Below, piece by piece: positions 1 to 8,908 of a stretch of 64,000 nt of DNA. The stretch is from Pseudomonadota bacterium (lineage in GTDB: Bacteria; Pseudomonadota; Gammaproteobacteria; Burkholderiales; JABEVD01), in the NCBI GenBank assembly GCA_021848825.1, contig JAJZTQ010000003.1, positions 124,001-188,000 on the forward strand. The letters are read 5' to 3'. Position numbers and translations under genes: made by a program. The notes beneath the pieces are model-generated. The model made no database searches. It had not been told where the DNA came from and saw only the letters and a list, made by a program, of their open reading frames with translations. Positions within the stretch are counted from its first letter, which is position 1; each line of letters starts with the position of its first letter.

Positions 1-60
1 TGGTAGAGCACAACCTTGCCAAGGTTGGGGTCGCGAGTTCGAACCTCGTTTCCCGCTCCA
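1..60 (+). tRNA. tRNA-Gly(GCC), 3' part
   Basis: The window opens inside a tRNA gene. The D-arm remnant (GGTAGAGC), an anticodon loop with GCC (TTGCCAA), the T-arm GTTCGAA motif and the 3' acceptor strand followed by an encoded CCA at 58-60 are all present. The first ~15 bases (5' acceptor strand and start of the D arm) lie outside the window. The anticodon assigns it to glycine. Confidence 0.93.
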
Positions 61-138
61 TTTTCATACATCATCCCCATTGCCTGTATTTTTCGATCGT
101 GGCCCAGCCATTGATTGTATCGATGTCAAAATTGCGAG

Positions 139-168
139 TTGACATCATCCCGGAAGGTCACGTAAAGT
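139..168 (+). promoter_or_regulatory. putative sigma-70 promoter of the polysaccharide locus
   Basis: A perfect -35 hexamer TTGACA (139-144) is followed after 18 bases by TAAAGT (163-168), which matches 4 of 6 positions of the -10 consensus. Transcription would begin near 175, too close to the ATG at 178 for a ribosome site but workable for the ATG at 193. Motif inspection only. Confidence 0.4.
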
Positions 169-192
169 TCGGGAAAAATGATAGGGGTAGCG

Positions 193-2613
193 ATGGTTCG
201 GGTATTCCTGGCGGCAGTTTTCTTTCTTTCTTGCAGCTCGGTTTTTGCAGCAGGTCTGTTGCAGGCAGGTCCGATGGGAAACCCATCCCAGTCCGTCATG
301 GCTTTCACCCAGTCTTCCAGTGATGCCGCTGTCGCGCCGGGCGCCTTTCCCTCCGCATCGGGGATTCCGTCACTTCAATCGGCAAGCAGGCTGGATCTTG
401 CCAGCCTGTGCACGCCTGATGCCATTGCGCAGAATCCGCTTCTCGCCAGCAAATGCAGTCAGCAATCCAGTCAGGTCAAAAAAGGTCATCAGCTCTTTCC
501 TCCCCTCAAGGAAACGGAATTCCAGAAGTTCGTGAAGGATACGACAGGGGAGATCCTGCCGCTTTACGGATACAGCATGTTCGATTCCGCGCCAAGCACC
601 TTCGCTCCAGTGGAAGGCGTTCCAGTCACGGCCGATTATGTCCTCGGGCCTGGCGACGAAGTCGTCGTCAAGATATGGGGGCAGCTCGACGCCGATCTTC
701 ACCTCCAGGTCGGCAGGGATGGCGCGATATACATCCCGAAAGTGGGAAGCGTGAATGTGGCGGGTATCCGCTTCCAGGATCTCAAGGGATACCTGAAAGA
801 GGCTGTGGGCAGGTATTTCAGAAACTTCGATCTCGCCGTCAACATGGGGCAGCTGAGATCCATCCAGGTCTATGTCGTGGGGCAGGCGAGAAGGCCGGGA
901 AGCTATACGGTGAGTTCGCTTTCCACACTCGTCACCGCCCTTTTCGCTTCAGGCGGCCCTTCTTCCTCTGGTTCCATGCGCCATATCCAGCTGAAGCGGG
1001 GAGGAAAGGTCGTCACCGAGCTGGATCTCTACGATTTTCTTCTCAAGGGCGACAAGTCGAAGGACATGCCGCTTCTTCCGGGGGATGTGATCTATATCCC
1101 GCCCGCCGGGCCTGTCGCCGCAGTCGCAGGGAGCGTGAAGAATCCTGCGGTCTACGAGCTGAAGGATGATTCCGATCTCGCCAATCTGATCGAAATGGCA
1201 GGCGGCTTGACCACGACAGCTGCCGCTCAGAAAGTCCAGGTGGACAGGATAGATTCGCACAAGGACAGGATGGTCCAGGATTTCGACCTCGACAAGAAAG
1301 GGCTTGCCAGGCGGATCATGGACGGCGATCTTGTCCGGGTTTTCTCCATTTCACCCAAATTCGAGAATGCAGTGACCTTGAGAGGGAATGTTGCCTATCC
1401 TTTCAGGGCGTCCTGGAAGAAGGGAATGAGGATAACCGACCTGATCCCGGACAGGGACGTGCTCGTCACCAAGGACTACTGGGTGAAAAGGGACAGGATG
1501 CACATAGAAACGAAAGTCACCGGAATCGAGGCCGTCAATCCCTATGGCCAGGGTTCGTCTGATGAGAAGTCGAAAGAGAAGTCGAAAGAGAAGTCGAAAG
1601 AGAAGTCGGCCTCGGCATGGCTGCAGGGCGAAGTGGGGCAATCCCTCGCCGGAATCAACTGGGATTATGCGGTCATAGAGCGATTCGACCGGAAGACGCT
1701 CAGGACCAACCTGATTCCCTTCGATCTGGGACGAGCTGTTCTCGATCACGACCCCTCCCAGAACCTCGAACTGGAACCGGGGGATATCGTCACGGTATTT
1801 TCGGTGGACGAAGTGAAGGTTCCGGTGGAAAAGCAGACCAGGCTCGTCACTGTCGAGGGAGAAGTGAACTACTCGGGCGTCTATCAGGCAAGGCCGGGCG
1901 AGACGCTGAGGCAGCTCGTCCAGAGGATAGGAGGGATTACGCCCGATGCCTATCTTTTCGGCGCGGTATTCACAAGGCAATCGACAAGGAAGCTGCAGCA
2001 GCAGCGCCTCGACGAATCGATAAGCAGGATGGAGCAGGACATCGCCAAAGGCACCGCCACTGCCGCGCAGGGAGCGATGGACCAGAAGGCGCTGGATGCG
2101 GCGAAGCTGCAGGCAGACACCCAGCAGGCGATGCTGGAGAAGATGAAGAAAATCAAGGCTACGGGAAGGATAGTGCTGGAAATGCCTCCGGGCGCCGATT
2201 CGGTCAAGGACATCCCTGACATCGCGCTCGAAGACGGCGACAAGCTCTACATTCCAGCCAAGCCTTCGACAGTCGGCGTATTCGGGGAAGTCTACAACGA
2301 GAACAACGCATTCTTCTACAATGCTGGGAAGCGCGTGTCGGACTATCTGGACCAGGCGGGCGGACCGATGCGCGATGCGGATACCGGAAGGATATTCCTT
2401 CTGAGGGCGGACGGTTCGGTGGTCAGCGCACAGGCGGACAGGGGGATATTCTCCGGCAGCTTCGACAGCATGCATCTGATGCCAGGGGATGCGGTCGTGG
2501 TTCCCCAGAAGATCGACATGACGCCAATCGTCAAGAACTTTGTGGACTGGACGCAGATCGTCCTCAACATGGGTGTGGGGCTTGCTTCGCTCAAGGTGCT
2601 GGGGCTGATATAA
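193..2613 (+). CDS. Wza-like polysaccharide export protein with SLBB domains
   Basis: Outer-membrane/periplasmic polysaccharide export channel subunit, 806 residues. The first ~20 residues form a signal peptide (hydrophobic core, then VFAAG). A Poly_export domain follows at about residues 130-210 (YVLGPGDEVVVKIWG, then YIPKVG), and several SLBB-type beta-grasp repeats run to the C-terminus (VVGQARRPGSY, VAGSVKNPAVY, VEGEVNYSGVY, VFGEVYNENN). It is about twice the length of E. coli Wza, as in the large multi-SLBB branch of the family. A Lys/Ser/Glu linker near residues 458-472 is encoded by a tandem repeat. I chose ATG 193 over the in-frame ATG 178 because AGGGG precedes it and it gives a standard signal peptide; 178 would add five residues. 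The Wzz-like gene downstream fits a Wzy-dependent export system. Confidence 0.9.
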   Translation: MVRVFLAAVFFLSCSSVFAAGLLQAGPMGNPSQSVMAFTQSSSDAAVAPGAFPSASGIPSLQSASRLDLASLCTPDAIAQNPLLASKCSQQSSQVKKGHQLFPPLKETEFQKFVKDTTGEILPLYGYSMFDSAPSTFAPVEGVPVTADYVLGPGDEVVVKIWGQLDADLHLQVGRDGAIYIPKVGSVNVAGIRFQDLKGYLKEAVGRYFRNFDLAVNMGQLRSIQVYVVGQARRPGSYTVSSLSTLVTALFASGGPSSSGSMRHIQLKRGGKVVTELDLYDFLLKGDKSKDMPLLPGDVIYIPPAGPVAAVAGSVKNPAVYELKDDSDLANLIEMAGGLTTTAAAQKVQVDRIDSHKDRMVQDFDLDKKGLARRIMDGDLVRVFSISPKFENAVTLRGNVAYPFRASWKKGMRITDLIPDRDVLVTKDYWVKRDRMHIETKVTGIEAVNPYGQGSSDEKSKEKSKEKSKEKSASAWLQGEVGQSLAGINWDYAVIERFDRKTLRTNLIPFDLGRAVLDHDPSQNLELEPGDIVTVFSVDEVKVPVEKQTRLVTVEGEVNYSGVYQARPGETLRQLVQRIGGITPDAYLFGAVFTRQSTRKLQQQRLDESISRMEQDIAKGTATAAQGAMDQKALDAAKLQADTQQAMLEKMKKIKATGRIVLEMPPGADSVKDIPDIALEDGDKLYIPAKPSTVGVFGEVYNENNAFFYNAGKRVSDYLDQAGGPMRDADTGRIFLLRADGSVVSAQADRGIFSGSFDSMHLMPGDAVVVPQKIDMTPIVKNFVDWTQIVLNMGVGLASLKVLGLI
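1564..1608 (+). repeat. 12-bp tandem repeat inside the export gene
   Basis: The unit GAGAAGTCGAAA occurs three times, with a fourth partial copy, and encodes a Glu-Lys-Ser-Lys periodic linker. Since 12 is a multiple of 3, slippage would change linker length without breaking the frame. It lies between SLBB modules, in a position expected to be flexible. Confidence 0.85.
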
Positions 2614-2751
2614 GAACGTCGGCGCGAGGTGAGATGAGTGGCCAGGTACAAGCAAGGAAAAGAGGTGCATTTGCGATAACTTCTTGCTCTTTGCGGCTTG
2701 CCCCTTCCAGCTTGCTCCTTGTTTCCGCCCTTCGGCTCACCGGAATGACAA

Positions 2752-3942
2752 ATGCAACAAACTGAAAATATGGAACCACATTCCGACGATGAAATCGACA
2801 TTCTCGATCTGCTGATCGTCGTCGCAAAACACAAGAAAATGATCCTGCGCAATACTTTCATTGCAGCAGTCATTGCTATTATTTACAGCTTGCTCCTCAC
2901 CAAGATTTACACTGCTTCCACCACGATCCTGCCTCCCCAGCAGAGTCAATCGACTGCTACAGCGATGCTCGGCCAGCTTGGGGGACTGGCGGGGATGGCA
3001 GGCGCTTCCCTGGGAATAAAGAATCCGGCTGACCTTTATATTGGCATGCTGAAAAGCAGCAATGTGCAGGACGATCTCGTCAAGCGCTTCAATCTCAAGG
3101 CGCTCTACAACGCAAAAATCGATGAAGATGCCAGGAAGGCGCTCCAAGGCAGCACCGTCGTATCTGCCGGGAAGGACGGGTTCATCAAGATCGAGTTTTC
3201 TGACAAGGATCCGAAGCGGGCCGCAGAAATTGCCAATGCCTATGTCGATGAACTCGACAGGGTGACATCAGGTCTTGCCGTGACCGAGGCTTCGCAGAGG
3301 AGGCTTTTCTTCGAGACGCAATTGAATTCAGTGAAGGAAAACCTTGCGAAGGCCGAGTATGACCTCCAGCAAATGCAGGCAAAGAGCGGGATGATTCAGG
3401 ATTATCCTCAGGAGAAGGAGATCGCCGAATCGAATGCAATGCTGAGGGCTCAGATCTCGGCGAAGGAAGTCCAACTCTCGGCAATGGGGATTGGGGTCAC
3501 GCAAAGCAACCCCGAATATCTGCGCCTGAAGCAGGAAATCGCGAGCCTCAAGGACAGACTGAAAGGCGCAGATGCGGCCGACGTTTCTAGTCCGGCGATG
3601 TCGAAGGAAAGCCTGGAATACATCGAGAAATTCAGGAACGTCAAATACGATCAGGCGGTTCTGGAGATGCTCTTCAAGCAGTACGAGGCTGCCAAGATAG
3701 ACGAGGCAAAGGATTACCCTGTGATCCAGGTTCTCGACAGGGCCGTCCCTCCGGAAAGGAAGTCGAAGCCGAAGCGTGCACTCATCGTCATGCTTTCGAC
3801 AGTTACGGCATTCATGATTTCGATATTGTGGGCATTTTTCAGGGATGCCGCAGAAAAAGCAAACTCCGATCCTGAGCGATCAGGAAAGGTTCGGGAATTG
3901 AAGGCGATGCTCTTCATCAGAAAGAAGAGGGCTTCCGTTTGA
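2752..3942 (+). CDS. Wzz-family chain-length determinant / polysaccharide co-polymerase
   Basis: Inner-membrane co-polymerase that sets chain length with a Wzy polymerase, 396 residues. It has the family layout: an N-terminal transmembrane helix at about residues 35-55 (RNTFIAAVIAIIYSLLL), a long periplasmic part with heptad-like helices (about 180-330), and a second transmembrane helix near 345-365 preceded by PPERKSKPKRAL, the usual proline-rich motif before TM2. There is no C-terminal tyrosine kinase domain, so it is a Wzz/PCP-1- or PCP-2b-like form. The ribosome site is weak (only a short GGA upstream). The gene ends overlapping the TTG start of the next gene. Confidence 0.88.
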   Translation: MQQTENMEPHSDDEIDILDLLIVVAKHKKMILRNTFIAAVIAIIYSLLLTKIYTASTTILPPQQSQSTATAMLGQLGGLAGMAGASLGIKNPADLYIGMLKSSNVQDDLVKRFNLKALYNAKIDEDARKALQGSTVVSAGKDGFIKIEFSDKDPKRAAEIANAYVDELDRVTSGLAVTEASQRRLFFETQLNSVKENLAKAEYDLQQMQAKSGMIQDYPQEKEIAESNAMLRAQISAKEVQLSAMGIGVTQSNPEYLRLKQEIASLKDRLKGADAADVSSPAMSKESLEYIEKFRNVKYDQAVLEMLFKQYEAAKIDEAKDYPVIQVLDRAVPPERKSKPKRALIVMLSTVTAFMISILWAFFRDAAEKANSDPERSGKVRELKAMLFIRKKRASV

Positions 3943-4937
3943 ACAAGATTCTGGTTACAGGCGCTGACGGATTCATCGGTTCCCATTTGACCGAAGAATT
4001 GGTCAGAATGGGGCACGATGTCCGCGCCTTCGTGCTCTACAATTCTTTCAATTCATGGGGTTGGCTGGACCATTGCGGGAAGGACGTGAAAGGTAAGTTC
4101 GAGGTGTTTGCCGGAGATATTCGCGATCCCCATGGCGTTAAGGAGGCCATGAAGGGCTGTGACATCGTCATGCACTTGGCAGCCCTTATCGCCATCCCGT
4201 ATTCCTACCATTCGCCTGATACCTACGTCGACACGAACGTGAAAGGAACGCTGAACGTCGTGCAGGCCGCCAGAGAACTGGGGGTGGGAAAGGTGGTTCA
4301 TACCTCTACCAGCGAGGTTTATGGAACGGCAAGATATGTTCCGATCGACGAGAATCATCCGCTGCAGGGGCAGTCTCCCTATTCCGCGACGAAGATAGGG
4401 GCGGACCAGATCGCGATGTCTTTCTACAATGCATTTGGCACACCCGTTTCCATCATCAGGCCGTTCAACACCTACGGCCCGCGCCAGTCTGCACGCGCTG
4501 TCATTCCTACGGTGATCACCCAGATTGCGAGCGGAAAAAGAAAGCTGAAGCTAGGTGCGTTGCATCCTACCAGAGACTTCAATTATGTCGCAGATACGGT
4601 TCGCGGGTTCATTGCCGTGGCTGAGTCGGAAAAGACGATCGGAGAAGTAGTCAATGTAGGCAGCAACTTCGAAGTATCCATAGGCGATACTGCAGCTTTG
4701 ATCGCCATGGTCATGGGGAAAGACGTCGAAATAGAAACTGACGGAATCCGCCTCCGTCCGGAAAAGAGCGAGGTTGAGCGCCTATGGGCGGACAATGCCA
4801 AGGCGAAGGCGCTTGCAGGGTGGGAACCACGATACGGCGGGAAGGAAGGATTCGAGCGAGGCCTGGCGGAAACCGTTTCCTGGTTTTCAGAGCCTGACAA
4901 TCTCAACCGCTATAAGGCCGACATCTATAATCTTTGA
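3939..4937 (+). CDS. legB: LegB-type NAD-dependent nucleotide-sugar 4,6-dehydratase
   Basis: Extended SDR of 332 residues. The Rossmann motif GADGFIGSHL is at residues 8-17; STSEVYG and the YSATK active-site YxxxK follow at about 125-150. LegB enzymes convert a nucleotide-linked GlcNAc to its 4-keto-6-deoxy form, the first committed step to legionaminic acid. The assignment rests on the sequence and on the gene order LegB-LegC-NeuC-NeuB. The start is TTG, overlapping the stop of the wzz-like gene in TTGA, and the first residues (NKILVTGADG) match the family N-terminus exactly. A closely related GDP-mannose dehydratase-like enzyme would be the alternative, but the neighbours argue for LegB. 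Confidence 0.87.
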   Translation: MNKILVTGADGFIGSHLTEELVRMGHDVRAFVLYNSFNSWGWLDHCGKDVKGKFEVFAGDIRDPHGVKEAMKGCDIVMHLAALIAIPYSYHSPDTYVDTNVKGTLNVVQAARELGVGKVVHTSTSEVYGTARYVPIDENHPLQGQSPYSATKIGADQIAMSFYNAFGTPVSIIRPFNTYGPRQSARAVIPTVITQIASGKRKLKLGALHPTRDFNYVADTVRGFIAVAESEKTIGEVVNVGSNFEVSIGDTAALIAMVMGKDVEIETDGIRLRPEKSEVERLWADNAKAKALAGWEPRYGGKEGFERGLAETVSWFSEPDNLNRYKADIYNL

Positions 4938-4940
4938 ATA

Positions 4941-6134
4941 ATGGCCGATTTCCCTCAAACCGTCGTCGAAGCGCTCAGATCAGTCATCGGCCAGGGAACC
5001 GTCTCTCTCCACGAGCCCGAATTCTCGGGAAATGAATGGGCCTATGTGAAGGAGTGCCTTGACACTGGGTGGGTCTCTTCAGTCGGCAAGTTCGTCGACA
5101 GCTTTGAAGGCATGCTTGCCGACTACACGGGGGTGAAACATGCTGTGGCGACGGTCAATGGCACGGCCGCGCTTCACGTATGCCTCAAGCTGGCTGGCGT
5201 CGAAAGGGACGAGGAAGTGTTGGTTCCAGCGTTGACCTTCGTTGCGACGGCGAATGCAGTCAGTTATTGCGGGGCGATTCCTCATTTCGTCGACAGCAGC
5301 GAAATCACGTTGGGAATTGACCCGGAAAAACTCAAGCCCTACCTCAAAGAAATCGCAGAAATCCGGAATGAGGGGTGCTTCAACAGGAAAACGGGGCGGC
5401 GTATCAGGGCCGTCGTTCCCATGCATACTTTCGGCCATCCGGTTGATCTGGATCCTCTTTCCGAACTCTGCGAAGAATATCGGCTTGTCCTCGTCGAAGA
5501 TGCTGCGGAATCCCTGGGTTCTTATTACAAGGGAAGGCATACGGGAAATGTCGGCAGAATTTCGGCATTGAGTTTCAACGGGAACAAAGTGATAACTACA
5601 GGTGGGGGAGGCGCGATTCTGACGAACGATCCCGATCTTGCGAAGCTTGCAAAGCACGTCACCACTACAGCGAAGATTCCGCACAGATGGTCATTCTCGC
5701 ATGACATGGTCGGCTACAATTACCGTCTCCCCAATATCAACGCAGCGCTGGGTTGCGCCCAGCTCGAACGCCTTCCTGATTTCATAGAAAGCAAGCGGAG
5801 GCTCGCCGAACATTACAGCCGGGCATTTCTGGGAATCGAAGGGATTCGTTTTTTCGCTGAACCGCCATTTGCAAAAAGCAATTATTGGCTCAACGTACTG
5901 CTCTTGGAAAAAGAGCAGGCGGGGAAACGCGACGAGTTGCTGGAAGCCACGAACAGCATTGGGATCATGACCCGTCCGTCCTGGACACTCATGCACCGTC
6001 TCGAAATGTATGGTCATTGCCCGAGGATGGATGATCTTTCAGTAGCGGAAGATCTTGAAGTGCGTCTGATCAACATTCCGAGCAGCTCGCGGCTGGGCGG
6101 AATGCGGGAAGCCAGAAGGAATGACCCCGCATGA
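4941..6134 (+). CDS. legC: LegC-type PLP aminotransferase (nucleotide sugar C4)
   Basis: DegT/DnrJ/EryC1-family aminotransferase, 397 residues, that should transfer an amino group to C4 of the 4-keto sugar made by LegB. The PLP lysine is K216 in SFNGNK, followed by the glycine-rich TTGGGGAIL; the aspartate that contacts the cofactor ring nitrogen is in VEDAAESLGS. The N-terminal stretch (SLHEPEFSGNEWAYV) and the ~50-residue insertion after the first substrate loop are typical of LegC rather than PseC or ArnB. It starts 3 bp after legB and its stop overlaps the next ATG. Confidence 0.88.
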   Translation: MADFPQTVVEALRSVIGQGTVSLHEPEFSGNEWAYVKECLDTGWVSSVGKFVDSFEGMLADYTGVKHAVATVNGTAALHVCLKLAGVERDEEVLVPALTFVATANAVSYCGAIPHFVDSSEITLGIDPEKLKPYLKEIAEIRNEGCFNRKTGRRIRAVVPMHTFGHPVDLDPLSELCEEYRLVLVEDAAESLGSYYKGRHTGNVGRISALSFNGNKVITTGGGGAILTNDPDLAKLAKHVTTTAKIPHRWSFSHDMVGYNYRLPNINAALGCAQLERLPDFIESKRRLAEHYSRAFLGIEGIRFFAEPPFAKSNYWLNVLLLEKEQAGKRDELLEATNSIGIMTRPSWTLMHRLEMYGHCPRMDDLSVAEDLEVRLINIPSSSRLGGMREARRNDPA

Positions 6135-6679
6135 CCGATATCGAAAAAATCGAAAACCTCAAGGATTTGATCATTGAGGTCAGGGGCAATCAAGTCTTGC
6201 TCGACAGCGACGTGGCTCGTATCTATGGCGTCGAAACGAGGGACATCAACAAGGCCGTTGCGAACAATCCCGACAAGTTCCCCTCGGGATATTTCATCGA
6301 ATTATCGAAACCTGAGAAAGATGAACTGGTGAAAAGTTTCCACCGGTTCGACAGGCTCAAGCACTCCACGGCCAACCCCAAGGCTTTTGCCGAAAAAGGA
6401 CTGTATATGCTTGCCACGATACTCAAAAGCCCGCAAGCAACCCGCGCAACAATCTCGATAGTCGAGACTTTCTCGAAACTGAGGGAGTTGTCCAGAAACA
6501 TCAAGGAGCTGTCAACGATAAAGGACAAGGCAGATCAAAAATCGCTCATGCATAAAAGCGGTGAACTGATCGCGGAAATATTCGATGACGATTTGCAAAC
6601 AAGCGATACCGAAACATCGATCGAATTGAATTTCGCAGTTCTGAAGTTCAAGCACACGATAAAGAAGAAAAAGCCATGA
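6131..6679 (+). CDS. ORF6N-domain (KilA-N-like) DNA-binding protein
   Basis: 182 residues. The first ~90 residues match the ORF6N domain: IIEVRGNQVLLDSDVARIYGV, then NKAVANNPDKFPSGYFIEL and a GLYMLATILKS helix. ORF6N proteins come from phages and mobile elements and are believed to bind DNA; no cellular role is settled. The C-terminal half is charged and predicted helical, ending in a lysine run. The gene is stitched into the sugar operon by 4-bp ATGA overlaps with legC upstream and the NeuC gene downstream, so it is cotranscribed and translationally coupled. It has no obvious part in nonulosonate synthesis. Confidence 0.8.
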   Translation: MTDIEKIENLKDLIIEVRGNQVLLDSDVARIYGVETRDINKAVANNPDKFPSGYFIELSKPEKDELVKSFHRFDRLKHSTANPKAFAEKGLYMLATILKSPQATRATISIVETFSKLRELSRNIKELSTIKDKADQKSLMHKSGELIAEIFDDDLQTSDTETSIELNFAVLKFKHTIKKKKP

Positions 6680-7836
6680 GGAAGATCTGCGTGGTAACAG
6701 GAAGCCGGGCCGAATACGGGCTATTGTACTGGCTGATGAGGGAAATCCTGGATGATCCCGACTTGGAACTCCAGACCATCGCTACGGGCATGCACCTTTC
6801 TCCGGAGTTCGGGCTGACTTACAGGGCGATAGAGGCTGACGGATTTGCGATCGATGCCAAGGTCGAAATGCTTTTGTCGAGCGACACGCCCGTGGGGGTT
6901 GCTAAATCAGCGGGGCTAGGCGTCATCGGGTTTGCAGATGCGTTCGAGCGATTGAAACCAGATATCCTCGTTCTTCTCGGCGACCGTTTCGAAATTCTGG
7001 CGGCGGCGCAGGCTGCGCTCGTCATGAGAATCCCGGTTGCGCACATCGCGGGAGGTGACGTTACCGAGGGCGCTTTCGACGAGTCGATCCGCCACAGTAT
7101 TACGAAAATGGCGCATTTGCACTTCGTGACTAATGAAATTGCTGCTCGCCGTGTGCATCAGCTCGGGGAAGATCCTTCGCGTATTTTCAACGTGGGCAGC
7201 CCGGGGCTGGATTTCGTCAAGCGGTTCGAGAGAATGGACAGGCAGAGGCTGGAAAAAGAGCTGAATTTCCGCTTTCTGAAGAAGAATTTGTTGGTGACAT
7301 TTCATCCCGTTACGCTGGACGATGAGCCTGCGGAAGTGCAGTTCGAGGAGTTGCTCAAGGCGCTCGAAGGGCTCGGGGAGGATGTAGGCATCATATTTAC
7401 CATGCCAAACTCGGATACCGGGAACCATGTCCTTTTCGCCTTGATAGAGCGGTTCGTGGCTATTCATGCCAATTCGAAAGCGTATGTTTCTCTCGGTCAG
7501 GTCAGGTATCTGAGCGCCATGGCGGAAGTCGATGTGGTCGTCGGCAATTCCTCCAGCGGCCTTTACGAGGCCCCTTCTTTCGGCAAACCAACCGTCAATA
7601 TCGGCGATCGTCAAAAGGGGAGATTGATGGCTCAATCGGTGATTTGCTGCCAGCCTGACGCGGTTGCTATTGCAGAAGCCATTACACTTGCTCTGGAAAT
7701 GGACTGCTCTGGCGTTATCAACCCGTATGGTGACGGAGGCAGCTCGATTCGCATCAAGGAAACACTCAAGGAAATCGGAAACCCGGCACAGCTTTTGAAA
7801 AAGCGCTTTTTCGATTTTGGAAACGATCATGAGTAG
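6676..7836 (+). CDS. legG: NeuC/LegG-type hydrolysing UDP-sugar 2-epimerase
   Basis: 386 residues with the UDP-GlcNAc 2-epimerase (GT-B-like) fold: N-terminal VVTGSRAEYGLLYWLM, HIAGGDVTEGAFDESIRHSI in the middle, and GNSSSGLYEAPSFGKPTVNIG near the C-terminus. The hydrolysing branch releases the free 2-epimerised sugar, here probably 2,4-diacetamido-2,4,6-trideoxymannose, for condensation by the next enzyme. It overlaps the ORF6N gene by 4 bp and the NeuB gene by 8 bp. LegG is preferred over NeuC (sialic acid) because legB and legC are in the same operon. Confidence 0.9.
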   Translation: MRKICVVTGSRAEYGLLYWLMREILDDPDLELQTIATGMHLSPEFGLTYRAIEADGFAIDAKVEMLLSSDTPVGVAKSAGLGVIGFADAFERLKPDILVLLGDRFEILAAAQAALVMRIPVAHIAGGDVTEGAFDESIRHSITKMAHLHFVTNEIAARRVHQLGEDPSRIFNVGSPGLDFVKRFERMDRQRLEKELNFRFLKKNLLVTFHPVTLDDEPAEVQFEELLKALEGLGEDVGIIFTMPNSDTGNHVLFALIERFVAIHANSKAYVSLGQVRYLSAMAEVDVVVGNSSSGLYEAPSFGKPTVNIGDRQKGRLMAQSVICCQPDAVAIAEAITLALEMDCSGVINPYGDGGSSIRIKETLKEIGNPAQLLKKRFFDFGNDHE

Positions 7837-8908
7837 GAGGGTTTACGTTATTGCAGAGGCTGGGGTGAACCACAACGGTTCAATCGCAGCTGCGCTTGAT
7901 CTGGTCGATGCCGCCGCCGACGCAGGAGCAGATGCCGTCAAATTCCAAACCTTCAGGACGGAGAAAGTGGTCAGTCGTCTTGCACCCAAAGCGGAATACC
8001 AGAAAAAAACAACGGGGGCAGAAGAATCGCAGTACGAAATGATCAAGAAACTGGAACTGGACGAATCAGCCCATGTCGCCCTGATCGAGCGCTGCAGATC
8101 GAAAGAAATAGCGTTCCTTTCCACGCCTTTCGATCCGGAGAGCCTCGACATGCTTGCAAACAGATTCGAACTGCCGCTCATCAAGATTCCATCTGGCGAA
8201 ATCACCAATGCCCCTTTTCTGCTGGAGATCGCAAGAACCGGAAAACCCGTGATTTTTTCTACAGGCATGAGCAACCTCGAGGAGATTGAAGAAGCTTTGG
8301 GTGTTCTCGCTTTCGGTTATCTGGATTCCCGAGAACCGCCTTCCATGAGCGCCTTCATGAAAGCGTTTGAATCGACCGAAGGCAATGCTATGTTGAAGGA
8401 GAGGGTAATCCTGCTGCATTGCACCACCGAATATCCTGCTCCTTTTGGGGAAATCAACCTGAAGGCGATGGAAACGATGAGGAATGCTTTCGGTTTGCCT
8501 GTAGGCTACTCCGACCATACCGAAGGAATCGCAGTGCCGATCGCGGCTGTTGCACTGGGGGCAGTTGTGATCGAAAAGCATTTTACGCTTGATTGCAATC
8601 TGCCTGGTCCGGATCACAAGGCGAGTCTCGAACCATGTGAGTTGAAGCAAATGGTGAAATCTATTCGTGAAGTGGAGGTGGCGTTGGGATCTTCGATCAA
8701 ACAGCCAACCGCTTCAGAATTGAAAAACAAGGCGGTTGCCAGGAAGAGCCTAGTCGCCGCACGGGATATAAGCAAAGGGACGCCGTTTTCTGAGGAAAAC
8801 CTTGCCGTCAAACGCCCTGGCGACGGGATAAATCCAATTCGTTATTGGGAATGGCTCGGGAAGGAAGCCCAGAGGGATTATTCACAAGACGAACAGGTGC
8901 GGGATTGA
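7829..8908 (+). CDS. legI: NeuB/LegI-type nonulosonate synthase
   Basis: Condenses phosphoenolpyruvate with the 6-deoxy diacetamido mannose to form the nine-carbon acid, 359 residues. The TIM-barrel NeuB domain begins with VIAEAGVNHNG and includes AVKFQTF, STPFD, KIPSGE, STGMS, HCTTEYP and GYSDHTEG, the metal/PEP-binding signatures of the family. A C-terminal SAF (antifreeze-like) domain covers about residues 295-359 (RKSLVAARDISKG, PGDGINP). ATG 7829 was chosen because it gives the conserved N-terminus; TTG 7817 would add four residues. Its stop overlaps the next start. Confidence 0.92.
   Translation: MSRRVYVIAEAGVNHNGSIAAALDLVDAAADAGADAVKFQTFRTEKVVSRLAPKAEYQKKTTGAEESQYEMIKKLELDESAHVALIERCRSKEIAFLSTPFDPESLDMLANRFELPLIKIPSGEITNAPFLLEIARTGKPVIFSTGMSNLEEIEEALGVLAFGYLDSREPPSMSAFMKAFESTEGNAMLKERVILLHCTTEYPAPFGEINLKAMETMRNAFGLPVGYSDHTEGIAVPIAAVALGAVVIEKHFTLDCNLPGPDHKASLEPCELKQMVKSIREVEVALGSSIKQPTASELKNKAVARKSLVAARDISKGTPFSEENLAVKRPGDGINPIRYWEWLGKEAQRDYSQDEQVRD

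Noticed and set aside
1351-2670. Long minus-strand open frame (439 codons) opposite the exporter gene
   Set aside because: It is antisense to a gene with clear SLBB domains, has no family motifs and no ribosome site. It results from codon bias of the true gene.
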